DNA of 46,830 bases from Comamonadaceae bacterium. Its GTDB lineage: Bacteria; Pseudomonadota; Gammaproteobacteria; Burkholderiales; Burkholderiaceae_C. The stretch is taken from assembly GCA_947452785.1 (NCBI GenBank), contig CANGDZ010000021.1, positions 1 through 46,830 of the forward strand. The letters run 5' to 3'. The notes below the pieces were generated by a model. It saw only the letters and a program-made list of their open reading frames with translations. It did not search any database and was not told the origin of the DNA. Shown here piece after piece: positions 17,982 to 26,867 of this stretch. A program made the translations under genes and the position numbers. Each line of letters starts with the position of its first letter. Position 1 is the first letter of the stretch.

Positions 17982-18682
17982 GCGCGTTTGCGGGGCGCAG
18001 CAGCCTTTTTGGCAGCGGCTTTGGCAGCGGCTTTGGCGGGCGCTTTACGCGTCGCGGTTTTTTTCGCGGCAGTGGGCGCGCTGGCCTTGGACTGCGTTTT
18101 CGTCGAAGCAGCCTTCTTCGGTCCGTCTTTGAGGGCTTGCGCTGCCACGTCTTTCAGTGCGGCCGCCGCAATGTTCTGGAACTGCTCCGTCAACGAACCC
18201 CACCACTGCATCGGGTCTACCGCCGGTTTGGCAGCAGGGTCGGCTTCTGCGGTGGATGCCTCAGCTTCGGCGACATGGACGGGCTCCACGGGGGCAGGCT
18301 CAGGCGTGTGAACCGGCGCTGCCGGGGCTGGCGTAAACACCGCCGCGGCACTGGGCACGCTGGCGGTGAACGCCTTGGCCAAATCGGCCATGTTCACGTT
18401 CATGCCTTGCAGGGTCGACAGCGTCATTTTCTGCACCTCCATGGCCTGGATGGTGGCCTTGAGGGCGGTGGCATTTTGGTCCAACCAAAACTGCACAGCC
18501 TTGAGCTCTTGAATTCGCTTGTCCAGCTCTTCAATGCTCAAAGTGGGCGCCACCCAATTGCCCATGTTCGGCATGGCTGAGGCCACGCCAGGTTGCGCTT
18601 GTTGAGACGATTGCGCCAGGTTTTTTAAAAAATCAAAACCAGGCACGAATTTGCCAAAACCGAAAGCCGATGTATCGCTCAT
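17978..18682 (-). CDS. phaM: PHB granule-associated protein PhaM-like
   Basis: PhaM of Cupriavidus necator activates PHB synthase PhaC and attaches granules to the nucleoid. This 234-residue homologue has the family N-terminus (FGKFVPGFDFLKNLAQ, then a helical segment with ELDKRIQELKAVQFWL at about 62-77), a Pro/Ala-rich linker (about 118-165) and a Lys/Ala-rich C-terminal tail built of AAK/PAK repeats, the DNA-binding part. The ATG at 18682 is chosen because GAGGAAG precedes it; a longer frame starts ten codons earlier. It implies the host makes polyhydroxybutyrate. Coupled to the FIST gene downstream. Confidence 0.82.
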   Translation of the reverse strand: MSDTSAFGFGKFVPGFDFLKNLAQSSQQAQPGVASAMPNMGNWVAPTLSIEELDKRIQELKAVQFWLDQNATALKATIQAMEVQKMTLSTLQGMNVNMADLAKAFTASVPSAAAVFTPAPAAPVHTPEPAPVEPVHVAEAEASTAEADPAAKPAVDPMQWWGSLTEQFQNIAAAALKDVAAQALKDGPKKAASTKTQSKASAPTAAKKTATRKAPAKAAAKAAAKKAAAPRKRA

Positions 18683-18752
18683 GCTGTCTTCCTCAGTCAG
18701 GGTGGAAGTCACAGCTTAAACCAAATGGCTGGCAGCAAGCTTGCAAGCGCGG

Positions 18753-19229
18753 TCAGTGCTTGTGGTCGGCATGCATATGCGCTGCCGCTTGAGGCATGCT
18801 GGTGTTCACTGGCACGCTGACTTGCTGCTTGGTTTCCACCCCTTTGGCATCCTTGAACGTCAAAGTCAACGCGACGCTGCTGTCTTTCATCAAGGGGGCT
18901 TTCAAGTCCATCAACATCAGGTGGTAGCTGCCAGGCTTGAGCTCAACAGTCTGGTTGGCAGGCAGGTCCAAGGCGGGCACCGCTCGCATGCTCATCACGC
19001 CGTTGTCCATTTTCATTTCGTGCACTTCGGCCACACCCGCCACAGGGGTGGACACCGCCACCAAGCGGGTGGCCTGGGGTGCCGTGATTTTCATGAAAGC
19101 GCCAGTCGCTTTTTGCCCTTGCACAGTGGCGCGGGCCCAGCCGTTTTCGATCTTCACTTGCGCTTGCACGGCGCCCATCGCCATGCAGGTGGCGAGCAAA
19201 CAAGTGACGTATTTCAATGGGGTGTTCAT
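18753..19229 (-). CDS. Periplasmic copper chaperone, PCu(A)C family
   Basis: PCuAC proteins bind Cu(I) in the periplasm and hand it to cytochrome oxidase CuA or Sco proteins. The 158-residue product has a signal peptide (about 1-23, cleavage near VQA) and the full copper motif H-x10-M-x21-H-x-M: His70, Met81, His103, Met105. The His-rich C-terminus (HMHADHKH) is a second possible copper site, as in relatives that bind Cu(II). AAAGGA precedes the ATG at 19229. It is the last gene of a four-gene copper operon with a YcnI-like protein, TonB receptor and DUF2946 protein upstream. Confidence 0.9.
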   Translation of the reverse strand: MNTPLKYVTCLLATCMAMGAVQAQVKIENGWARATVQGQKATGAFMKITAPQATRLVAVSTPVAGVAEVHEMKMDNGVMSMRAVPALDLPANQTVELKPGSYHLMLMDLKAPLMKDSSVALTLTFKDAKGVETKQQVSVPVNTSMPQAAAHMHADHKH

Positions 19230-19261
19230 TTTCAAATCCTTTGCGTGGTGATTGTCGTTGA

Positions 19262-19804
19262 TCAATGCTGATGCTCAGCGGTGCCAGCGCTGGGCATGAG
19301 CTCCAGTGCAGCGGCGGGGGACTTCAAGTCCGACAGCTTTTGCCCGGGCTTGGGCACTTCCACCCAGTCCATTCGACCTTGTTCACAGACTTGCTGCACC
19401 GGCCAGAACATCATGCCGGCTTGTGCGGGCAAGCTGCCCATCAGAACGAACTCGTCGTAATGACCGTTGGGCAAAAAATCCTCTGGCGTTTTGGCGGTCC
19501 AGCTGATGCGGGACACGTCTTCGGTGATGGTGCGGCCATGGCTGGTGTAGGGTTGAGCGAGCTTTTCGCGCGTCACCTCCAGCCGCCAACCGGCTTTGGG
19601 CATGGGCTTGGCACCTTGCACTCCCGCCGGAATGTCCACCACGATTTGGCGCGTCGGCGAGTTGCCGCAACCATGCCCGACTTTGAACGTGGCTTTATAG
19701 CTTTGGCCGGCGGTGGCCACAGGGTATTCGAGCACGGTATGGGCCTGGCTCAGACCGGCATATGCGGCCAGGCACACAACGGCCGTGGTTTGAAAAATGC
19801 TCAT
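19262..19804 (-). CDS. YcnI-like DUF1775 periplasmic copper protein
   Basis: YcnI-family proteins bind copper through the N-terminal amine and histidine of the mature protein together with an acidic residue and a tryptophan. This 180-residue protein has a signal peptide ending SQA, so the mature protein would start with His22 (HTVLEYP), exactly as the family requires. Other family blocks are FKVGHGCGNSPT and ISWTAKTP. The C-terminal HQH may add metal ligands. Often next to PCuAC, as here: the PCuAC gene follows after 32 bases, and the TonB receptor gene ends 13 bases upstream. Confidence 0.88.
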   Translation of the reverse strand: MSIFQTTAVVCLAAYAGLSQAHTVLEYPVATAGQSYKATFKVGHGCGNSPTRQIVVDIPAGVQGAKPMPKAGWRLEVTREKLAQPYTSHGRTITEDVSRISWTAKTPEDFLPNGHYDEFVLMGSLPAQAGMMFWPVQQVCEQGRMDWVEVPKPGQKLSDLKSPAAALELMPSAGTAEHQH

Positions 19805-19817
19805 TTGTGGTTCCGTT

Positions 19818-22142
19818 TTAAAAATTGGCCTTCAACTCAGCCGTATAGCTGCGCTGCGGATAGGGGTGGAAGTTCCAGTACTTGTCGTTGTTCAGGTTGT
19901 CGACGCCAAAGGCCGCCACCAGCTGAGGGTTGATCTGCCAACGCGCACGCGCATCCAGAGTGGTGTACGGGCTGACACCCATGTAGGCATAACCGTTTAC
20001 ATCCGAATTGTTGAGCGTGCGGAACTGCTGGCCGCTGTAGCGCAAAGCCACCGAGCTGGACCAAGCCGCATTCCAGCGGTAACCGGCCAACAATGTGGAG
20101 CGCCACTTGGGAATGTTAGGCTGCATTTTGCCGACAGTGTCGCCCGGCGTGGTGACAAAGCCTTGGTTGGCTTTGATGATGGAGTCGGCATAGGTCACGC
20201 TGCCGGTCAAGTCAAACCCCGACCAACCCAAATTTTGCCAGGTGAAGGCGTTTTCCAAACCTCGGGTTTGAATGCGGTCCACGTTTTGCACCCGACTGAT
20301 CGTTCGGTTGCCTGCCGCAGGGTCGATCACCGACTGCGAATAAATCCCGTCTTGCGTGTCTTCCGCAAATGCGGTCACACGCCACTGGGTCTTGTCCAAA
20401 GTTTTCTCGTAGCTCAGCTCTTGCGTGATTGACTTTTCTGGGCGCAGGTTTGGGTCGTTAATGTATTGCGAGTTGGTGGTCGACGTGGCGCCATACAACT
20501 CGGCCACGGTGGGCATGCGCACCGCACGGCCGACAGCGTATTTAACGAAAGCATCAGGCGCCAACTGCCAAGACAGCGCCCCCTTAGGCGACAAGAAATT
20601 TTCGCTGCGGTTGGCATACACCTGGCTACTGGTCGAAGAAAAACGGGACAGGCCTTGTGTGGCGTTCCAGCTTTCACTGCGCAGACCCAACACCGCGCGC
20701 CACTGCGGCGCAAAACGCCAAGTGTCTTGGGCGTACAGGCTTTGCAGCTGGGTGCGGCCGCCCACTTCGCTGGCCAAGGTACCAGCGCCATCGGCGAGCC
20801 AGTTGCCTGTGATGTTGGAGGTCAGATAACGGTATTTGTAACTGTCTTGCTGGGCGCCGAAGTCCACCACATGCTCGCCCTTGGGACCTTGCGGCCGCCA
20901 CGTGCCGCGCAAGGCCAGGTTGTTCCAGCCCGTGCCTGAACCGTCCGCGATGGTGCCCGCACCGCCGGTTTGCGCGCTGGGCAAAGGGTTGCTGGCGGCA
21001 TTCTGGCGTTTGGTGTCTGAGCCGTAGTCGTACAGGCTGGCCGCCACCTCCCAGTCGAACACGCCTTGCGTGCGACTCTTGACCGAAATGCCATGCAGGG
21101 TGTGCGTGAGTGTTTCATTGGTCAAGGGAAAGTCGCCACCGGTCAATGCGGCATAGCTGCGGTTATCGATGTTGACGACCCCGCTGGTCACCGGCTGACC
21201 CGCTACCGTTAAATACGACTGGGGCCGACCTTCGGAAGTGTTTTGCCAAACGCCCAGGGTGTAGGTGGCGCGCACAGTGGAGCTGAAGTCGTAAGCCACT
21301 TTGGCTTTCACATGGTCTTGCACCGTGTGGTACTGCGTGCCCGTGCCCAGGATCAGCCAGGGCGCATTGGCACTGCTGGCGCCGGGAACCGCACCGGCCA
21401 CGGCGGTGCCCGAGCTGCCTGCCGTGCTTGTACTGACGGTGCGCGTCGCAAAGGTCAAGGGCTGGCCTTGGCTGTCGGTATGGTTGAAGTTAAAGAACCA
21501 AGACCAATCGCCACTGCGGCTGCCCAGAGCTGCGCTGGTTTGCACGCCGCCGTAGGTGGCACGGGTGCTGTACAGGTCAAAGGGTTGGCGAACATAGGCG
21601 ATCTTGGCTGTACCTTCCAACTTATCGGGCATGCGGGTGGTGTAGTCGACCACCGCGCCCACCGAGTTACCTGGGTACGCGGCCGAAAACGGGCCGTACA
21701 TCACGTCCACGCGTTCGATTTCTTCGGGTGTGACCATGCCCCAGCGCGGCGGAAAGCTCAAGCCACCCACCCCATTGCCCAGGTAGTTGCTGAGCAAAAT
21801 ACCATCGGCGTAGACCGCCGAGCGGGCGCTGTTGCCGGTACCCGAGGCGCGGCTAGAAAGGATGGCGTGGTTGTAGTCGCCCATGTAGCGCTTACGCACC
21901 AACAGACTGGGGAAGTACTTGAGCGCGTCCTCACTGTCCGTCGCGTTGATGCTTTGCGCGATCTGCTGCGCGGTGATGCCCTCCATGGTGGCGGTGATCT
22001 GGGTTGGTAGCGAGGTCGGGGATTTGCCCACCACGGTGACCACGCCGCCGTCTTTGCTGGGCGTATTTGAGTCGGCTTGTTGAGCAGAGAGAACAAAGGG
22101 ATAAGCCAAGGCCAGAGCCAAAGCGATGCGATTTTTGCGCAT
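19818..22142 (-). CDS. TonB-dependent outer-membrane receptor, probably for copper
   Basis: A 774-residue receptor: signal peptide about 1-20, a plug domain beginning near GGVVTVVGKSP with DALKYFPSLLVRKR and EEIERVDVMYGPFSAAYPGNSVGAVVDYTTR, then a 22-strand type barrel ending in a C-terminal Phe (TAELKANF). Start at 22142 is supported by AGGA at good spacing; the longer frame adds 12 residues without sense. The substrate is inferred from the operon (PCuAC, YcnI-like, DUF2946), which points to copper, as for OprC-type receptors. The N-terminus carries no FecA-type signalling extension. Confidence 0.87.
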   Translation of the reverse strand: MRKNRIALALALAYPFVLSAQQADSNTPSKDGGVVTVVGKSPTSLPTQITATMEGITAQQIAQSINATDSEDALKYFPSLLVRKRYMGDYNHAILSSRASGTGNSARSAVYADGILLSNYLGNGVGGLSFPPRWGMVTPEEIERVDVMYGPFSAAYPGNSVGAVVDYTTRMPDKLEGTAKIAYVRQPFDLYSTRATYGGVQTSAALGSRSGDWSWFFNFNHTDSQGQPLTFATRTVSTSTAGSSGTAVAGAVPGASSANAPWLILGTGTQYHTVQDHVKAKVAYDFSSTVRATYTLGVWQNTSEGRPQSYLTVAGQPVTSGVVNIDNRSYAALTGGDFPLTNETLTHTLHGISVKSRTQGVFDWEVAASLYDYGSDTKRQNAASNPLPSAQTGGAGTIADGSGTGWNNLALRGTWRPQGPKGEHVVDFGAQQDSYKYRYLTSNITGNWLADGAGTLASEVGGRTQLQSLYAQDTWRFAPQWRAVLGLRSESWNATQGLSRFSSTSSQVYANRSENFLSPKGALSWQLAPDAFVKYAVGRAVRMPTVAELYGATSTTNSQYINDPNLRPEKSITQELSYEKTLDKTQWRVTAFAEDTQDGIYSQSVIDPAAGNRTISRVQNVDRIQTRGLENAFTWQNLGWSGFDLTGSVTYADSIIKANQGFVTTPGDTVGKMQPNIPKWRSTLLAGYRWNAAWSSSVALRYSGQQFRTLNNSDVNGYAYMGVSPYTTLDARARWQINPQLVAAFGVDNLNNDKYWNFHPYPQRSYTAELKANF

Positions 22143-22207
22143 GAAAATTCCTGAAAATGAAACACGAACGACGCGCACGGCTTAAGCCACGGCGTCAACA
22201 ACGAGGA

Positions 22208-22579
22208 TCAGGAAAGTGCAGGCGGGCCGCGAGGCGGCAGGGGAGAGGCGGTCAGCCAAGCAATATGGGCTGAAGGAATGGGGCGCAAGGCGTGTGCCAA
22301 GACACTGGCGGTGTCGAAACTGAGCACCACGGGAGACGGGGGTGCGCTGACCTGTGCGCACAAGGGGCAGTCCATGCTGCTGGACAATTTGACGGTGTCG
22401 CCCGAGCCGCCACTCGCGCCATCGTCAGCGCTGACCATTTTCATGCCGCCCATGGCCGAGCAGACCATTTGGCTGCCTTGTGGATTCACCAAGGGCGAAG
22501 CCACCGAAACACCCACGAACAACACAAACCAAACCAGCACGAGGCGGGCAAGGAAGTGGGCGTTGCGCAGGGTTTGCAT
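22208..22579 (-). CDS. DUF2946-type small exported protein of the copper operon
   Basis: The 123-residue product has an N-terminal hydrophobic segment (LARLVLVWFVLFVGVSVAS, about 11-28), a Met-rich patch (MVCSAMGGMKM, 38-48) and a CPLC motif (Cys71-Cys74). This is the pattern of DUF2946 proteins, small periplasmic or membrane-attached proteins found in copper loci. It is the first gene of the DUF2946 - TonB receptor - YcnI - PCuAC run. No ribosome-binding site precedes the ATG, and a -10-like CATAAT lies only nine bases upstream, so the transcript may be leaderless. Confidence 0.72.
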   Translation of the reverse strand: MQTLRNAHFLARLVLVWFVLFVGVSVASPLVNPQGSQMVCSAMGGMKMVSADDGASGGSGDTVKLSSSMDCPLCAQVSAPPSPVVLSFDTASVLAHALRPIPSAHIAWLTASPLPPRGPPALS

Positions 22580-22587
22580 GGTGTGGA

Positions 22588-22593
22588 ATTATG
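22588..22593 (-). promoter_or_regulatory. Possible -10 element of the copper operon (leaderless)
   Basis: CATAAT on the minus strand ends nine bases before the ATG of the DUF2946 gene, which would place the transcription start at or next to the start codon. I see no good -35 at 16-18 bases; TTGGCT at 15 bases is the nearest. The lack of a ribosome-binding site before that ATG supports a leaderless mRNA, but the match is weak. Confidence 0.3.
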
Positions 22594-22605
22594 CACGACC
22601 GCTTT

Positions 22606-22983
22606 TCAAGCCAAGTCGCGCAGCACCTGAGGTTCAATCTCCGCCCATTCAGCGTCCGTGAACAATCGTGATCGGGTGTGAAAGGCTTTGCCCGAGGCGC
22701 CTTCGAGCGAAAACGTCCCGCCATGCCCCTCGATCACGTCGATGATGAGTTGCGTGTGCTTCCAATACTCGTACTGAGACTTGCTGATGTAGAAAGGTAC
22801 CGCGCCAATTTCACCCAATTTGACGTCGTAGGGCCCAATCGTCAGATCCGTGGGCAAATAACAGTTGGCGGCACTGTTATCGCAGCACCCACCCGACTGA
22901 TGAAACATCAACGCACCGTGCTCGGCTTTGAGCTCTTCGATCAGGGCCAGCGCTTCGGCTGTGGCCATCACACGTTCGACCAT
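22606..22983 (-). CDS. DUF779 protein linked to aldehyde dehydrogenase
   Basis: A 125-residue cytosolic protein of family DUF779, recognised by the central GALMFHQSGGCCDN, DLTIGPYDVKLGEI and FYISKSQYEYWKHTQLIIDV. Its function is unknown, but genes of this family are very often next to acetaldehyde/aldehyde dehydrogenases of the ExaC/AldB type, as here. The conserved CC pair and His suggest metal or thiol chemistry, which is inference. AAGGAG lies at good distance before the ATG at 22983. It follows the dehydrogenase after 71 bases and should share its sigma54 promoter. Confidence 0.85.
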   Translation of the reverse strand: MVERVMATAEALALIEELKAEHGALMFHQSGGCCDNSAANCYLPTDLTIGPYDVKLGEIGAVPFYISKSQYEYWKHTQLIIDVIEGHGGTFSLEGASGKAFHTRSRLFTDAEWAEIEPQVLRDLA

Positions 22984-23054
22984 GTCATCTCCTTGAAAAT
23001 CGAAAAAAAGGGGCGGATCACTCCGCCCCCTGCTAGCTTTAACGATTCAATCAA

Positions 23055-24575
23055 TCAGAAGAAGCCCAACTTGCTTTCGCTGTAGCTGACCAACAGGTTC
23101 TTTGTTTGTTGGTAGTGGTCCAGCATGACCTTGTGGGTTTCGCGGCCAATGCCCGACTCTTTGTAGCCACCGAAAGCGGCGTGCGCAGGGTAGGCGTGAT
23201 AGCAGTTGGTCCACACGCGGCCAGCCTTGATGGCGCGGCCCATGCGGTAAGCCACATTGCCGTTGCGGCTCCACACACCAGCGCCCAAGCCGTACAGCGT
23301 GTCGTTGGCAATTTCCAGGGCTTCGGCTTCGTCCTTGAAGGTGGTCACGGCCAGCACGGGGCCAAAGATTTCTTCTTGGAAGATGCGCATTTTGTTGTGA
23401 CCTTTGAACAAGGTAGGCTGCACGTAGTAGCCGCCTTCCAGGTCGCCGCCCAGGTGCGCTTGGTGACCACCGGCCAACACTTCAGCGCCTTCTTGCTTGC
23501 CCAACTCCAGGTAAGACAAGATTTTGGTGAGTTGCTCTTTGGACGCTTGCGCACCCATCATGCTGTCGGTGTCCAAAGGGTTCTGGTGCTTGATGGCGGC
23601 CACGCGCTTCAAGACACGCTCCATGAACTTGTCGTAGATGCTTTCTTGGATCAGCGCACGCGATGGGCAGGTGCAGACCTCGCCTTGGTTGAAAGCGAAC
23701 AAGACCAAGCCTTCAATCGCTTTGTCCAAGAAGCCATCGTCTTTATCCATGATGTCGGCAAAGAAGATGTTGGGCGACTTGCCGCCCAACTCCAACGTGG
23801 CTGGAATCAGGTTGTTGGCAGCAGCCTGGGCGATCACGCGACCGGTGGACGTGGAGCCGGTAAAGGCAATTTTGGCGATGCGCTTGGAAGTCGCCAAAGG
23901 CATGCCGGCTTCGCGACCATAGCCGTTGACGATGTTTAACACGCCGGGGGGCAGGATGTCGGCAATCAACTCGGCCAAGATCAAGATGCTGATCGGGGTG
24001 GATTCAGCGGGCTTCAGAACCACGCAGTTGCCAGCGCCGATAGCGGGGGCCAGCTTCCAGGCGGCCATCAGGATGGGGAAGTTCCAAGGGATGATCTGAC
24101 CGACCACGCCCAGAGGCTCCTGGAAGTGATACGCCACGGTGTTTTCGTCGATGTTGGACAGCGCGCCTTCTTGCGCACGCAGGCAACCGGCGAAGTAACG
24201 GAAATGATCAACGGTCAGCGGAATGTCGGCGTTCAAGGTTTCGCGAATGGCCTTGCCGTTGTCCACGGACTCGGCATAAGCCAGCAGCTCCAGGTTGGCT
24301 TCGATGCGGTCGGCAATTTTGAGCAGCAGGTTGGAACGGGTGGCCGCGTCGGTCTTGCCCCAAGCATCAGACGCCGCATGCGCTGCGTCCAACGCCAACT
24401 CGATATCAGCGGCGTCAGAGCGAGCGGCTTGGGTGTAGACCTTGCCACTGATGGGCGTGATCACATCAAAGTACTGACCTTTGACAGGGGCCACAAACTT
24501 GCCGCCAATGAAGTTGTCGTAACGGGCTTTGTATTGAATTTTGGCGCCAGCGGCGCCGGGTGCTGCATAGATCAT
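23055..24575 (-). CDS. NAD-dependent aldehyde dehydrogenase, ExaC/AldB/AcoD type
   Basis: It oxidises acetaldehyde or a similar aldehyde to the acid with NAD+. The 506-residue product carries the family motifs [10 protein letters not shown], the general base Glu262 in LELGGKSP, and the catalytic cysteine 301 in [12 protein letters not shown]; the E-V-C-T-C form is typical of AldB/ExaC. A -24/-12 promoter 70 bases upstream and a divergent AcoR-type activator show it is sigma54-dependent, as for aldehyde dehydrogenases of ethanol or acetoin metabolism. The DUF779 gene follows. The natural substrate cannot be fixed from sequence. Confidence 0.92.
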   Translation of the reverse strand: MIYAAPGAAGAKIQYKARYDNFIGGKFVAPVKGQYFDVITPISGKVYTQAARSDAADIELALDAAHAASDAWGKTDAATRSNLLLKIADRIEANLELLAYAESVDNGKAIRETLNADIPLTVDHFRYFAGCLRAQEGALSNIDENTVAYHFQEPLGVVGQIIPWNFPILMAAWKLAPAIGAGNCVVLKPAESTPISILILAELIADILPPGVLNIVNGYGREAGMPLATSKRIAKIAFTGSTSTGRVIAQAAANNLIPATLELGGKSPNIFFADIMDKDDGFLDKAIEGLVLFAFNQGEVCTCPSRALIQESIYDKFMERVLKRVAAIKHQNPLDTDSMMGAQASKEQLTKILSYLELGKQEGAEVLAGGHQAHLGGDLEGGYYVQPTLFKGHNKMRIFQEEIFGPVLAVTTFKDEAEALEIANDTLYGLGAGVWSRNGNVAYRMGRAIKAGRVWTNCYHAYPAHAAFGGYKESGIGRETHKVMLDHYQQTKNLLVSYSESKLGFF

Positions 24576-24644
24576 GGGGTCTCCAGTTTTTGCTTCAAAG
24601 TGAACAATGGGCGCAGCACACTTGGCGCTGCACGCATTTGTTTT

Positions 24645-24660
24645 TGCAAAACAAATGCCA
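24645..24660 (-). promoter_or_regulatory. sigma54 (-24/-12) promoter of the aldehyde dehydrogenase gene
   Basis: On the minus strand TGGCAT-N5-TTGCA matches the sigma54 consensus TGGCAC-N5-TTGCW at all but one position, with GG and GC at the required spacing. It lies 70 bases before the dehydrogenase start at 24575 and faces away from the sigma54 activator gene at 24900. The 324-base gap 24576-24899 holds this promoter and the upstream inverted repeat at 24790-24808; no other gene is visible in it. Confidence 0.85.
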
Positions 24661-24789
24661 ACCCGCGAGAACTAAGGGTTAACACCAATGAGTCTGCGCC
24701 AATGCCCCCAAACCCAGCCGCAACCCAAGGGTTTGCCCTTGACGCAATCGGCCCATTTGTGTCCGTTGTCCGCGAGTTGTCAGCAACAC

Positions 24790-24808
24790 CTGTCACAAAT
24801 TGGGACAG
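24790..24808. promoter_or_regulatory. Probable enhancer site for the AcoR-type activator
   Basis: CTGTC-N9-GACAG is a perfect 5-bp inverted repeat about 130-145 bases upstream of the sigma54 promoter, the usual distance for an enhancer bound by a sigma54 activator. Related TGTC/GACA half-sites are scattered on both sides (for example TTGTC near 24777 and TTGACA at 24809-24814). It lies 92 bases before the activator gene and might also mediate autoregulation. Confidence 0.5.
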
Positions 24809-24899
24809 TTGACACCTCTTGTAAACAACAGCGCTTGCAACAACCAAACCAGCACCTAGACTGCAACACAAATAAGACCTCGGTCACCGGAGACAATCC

Positions 24900-26795
24900 A
24901 TGCGCGTTCACACCATCTTGCCCGCACCTCAGCTCAGGCAGGCCAGACTTCAGCTGGTCGAGCAAGGTATTTCGCCCGCACCCGTGGTGGATGCATTGGT
25001 CTCCCGCTCTTGGCACCGCAGCCTCGCCGCAGGTCTATCCCCCATAGGTCGGCTCGACTGCCATGACAATTTGGTCGGTAACAGTCTGCAGCGCGCTCGG
25101 ACACTCAACCATGAGTTGATCAGTCATTCGGAGCCCGTGATGGAATACCTGTTTGAGCAAGTGAGCCACAGCCACAGCATGGTGATCTTGGCCGATGCGC
25201 AAGGTGTCTTGATGCACACGCTGGGCGATTTGGACTTCCTCAACAAGGCCGAGCGAGTTGCTTTGCGCTGTGGGGCCTCTTGGGCAGAAAATCAACGCGG
25301 CACCAACGCCATCGGCACCGCTTTGGCTGAAACACATGACGTAGAAATCAACGGTGCAGAACACTATCTGGACCGCAACGGATTCCTCACCTGCGCTGCC
25401 GCACCCATTGTTTCGGCACAAGGCCAGCTCATGGGGATACTGGACATCTCCGGAGATCACCGCAGCCGACACCCCCACACCTTGGGGCTGGTCTCCACCG
25501 CTGCGCGCATGATCGAAAACAGTCTGGTGCTCTTTGCCTGCCGTCAGCAAATTTTGCTGCAACTGCACACCCGCCCCGAAGGCATAGGCACCGTCGCTCA
25601 AGGCATGATTGCCTTCTCTGAAGACGGTTGGCTGGTTGGCGCCAATCGCAAAGGATTGGAGTTTATCGGGCTGAAACATGAAGATATTGGTGCCACCCTG
25701 TGGTCGCACTTATTTGATCTGGATTTCCAACGCATGCTGGGCCTGCAACAACGCCATGGCCATCGCCCCTGTCTTTTGCACACCCCACAAGGCAAGGCAC
25801 TGTATGCACAGTTGCACCATCAAAGTCGAATTCAACAAAAAATCACCCACTGTGCGGCCCCCGCCAAGGACGCATTAAGTCAACTCGACAGCGGTGATCG
25901 GCTCTGGCGCAGCGCTGCAGACAAAGCGCGCCGCGTCATCGACAAAGGCATTGCGCTGCTGGTGACCGGCGAATCCGGGGTCGGCAAAGAATTGTTCGCG
26001 CAAGCGGTGCACCAATGCTCGCTTCGCAAAGCCCATCCCTTTGTCGCGATCAATTGCGCGGCCCTGCCGGAGCATTTGATTGAAGCGGAATTGTTTGGTT
26101 ATGTGAACGGCGCCTTTACCGGTGCCACGCGACAAGGCGCACCCGGGCGTCTGCGTGAAGCTGACGGCGGCACTTTGTTCCTGGATGAAATTGGCGACAT
26201 GCCCTTGTCGCTGCAAACCCGTTTGCTGCGGGTACTGCAAGAGCGCCAGGTCACGCCGCTGGGAAGCAGCACCCCCGTGCCTGTGGACTTCAACCTCATT
26301 TGCGCCACTCATCAAAACCTACGCCAAGCGGCAGAGGCGGGGCGCTTTCGCAGCGACCTGTATTACCGCATCAATGGTCTTACCGTCGAATTGCCGGCCT
26401 TGCGTGAGCGCTCTGATTTTCAGACCTTGACGGAACGCATGTTGCAAGAGTTCGCCCCCGATATGGACCTGGGCATTGCGCCGGAGGTCATGAGCGCGAT
26501 GGCGGCCTTTGACTGGCCAGGCAATTTGCGCCAGCTCAGCCATGTCTTGCGAACCGCAGTTGCTTTGATGGACGCACACGAGTCGCAAATCCACTGGGTG
26601 CATCTGCCCGACGACATTGCTCAGGATCTGCAGTCAAGCGCAGAGCATCCAGTACCGTCATCACCCGCGCAAAATCTTCACGAACTCTCACGCAATGCCA
26701 TTCAGCAAGCGCTAGAAAATGCGCGCGGCAATGTTTCGGCCGCGGCCCGCCAATTGGGCATCAGCCGGCAAACTCTCTATAGAAAATTACCCTAA
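24900..26795 (+). CDS. acoR: AcoR-type sigma54-dependent activator
   Basis: A 631-residue enhancer-binding protein: N-terminal GAF-type sensor region (about 60-210), a PAS-like linker (about 225-300), the AAA+ sigma54-interaction domain (about 320-550) and a C-terminal Fis-type helix-turn-helix (AARQLGISRQTLYRKL). Walker A is in VTGESGVGKELFAQ; the GAFTGA loop that contacts sigma54 is at 404-409; LFLDEIGDMPLSLQ is Walker B. AcoR-like proteins sense acetoin, acetaldehyde or related compounds. It is divergent from the aldehyde dehydrogenase whose -24/-12 promoter lies between them. The symbol reflects architecture, not a proven inducer. Confidence 0.88.
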   Translation: MRVHTILPAPQLRQARLQLVEQGISPAPVVDALVSRSWHRSLAAGLSPIGRLDCHDNLVGNSLQRARTLNHELISHSEPVMEYLFEQVSHSHSMVILADAQGVLMHTLGDLDFLNKAERVALRCGASWAENQRGTNAIGTALAETHDVEINGAEHYLDRNGFLTCAAAPIVSAQGQLMGILDISGDHRSRHPHTLGLVSTAARMIENSLVLFACRQQILLQLHTRPEGIGTVAQGMIAFSEDGWLVGANRKGLEFIGLKHEDIGATLWSHLFDLDFQRMLGLQQRHGHRPCLLHTPQGKALYAQLHHQSRIQQKITHCAAPAKDALSQLDSGDRLWRSAADKARRVIDKGIALLVTGESGVGKELFAQAVHQCSLRKAHPFVAINCAALPEHLIEAELFGYVNGAFTGATRQGAPGRLREADGGTLFLDEIGDMPLSLQTRLLRVLQERQVTPLGSSTPVPVDFNLICATHQNLRQAAEAGRFRSDLYYRINGLTVELPALRERSDFQTLTERMLQEFAPDMDLGIAPEVMSAMAAFDWPGNLRQLSHVLRTAVALMDAHESQIHWVHLPDDIAQDLQSSAEHPVPSSPAQNLHELSRNAIQQALENARGNVSAAARQLGISRQTLYRKLP

Positions 26796-26867
26796 TCTGC
26801 GTCATCTGCGCGACCACCGAAGGCTGCTTTGAACATTACGCTGGCGGCTTCTTTTATGGAGATGCTC

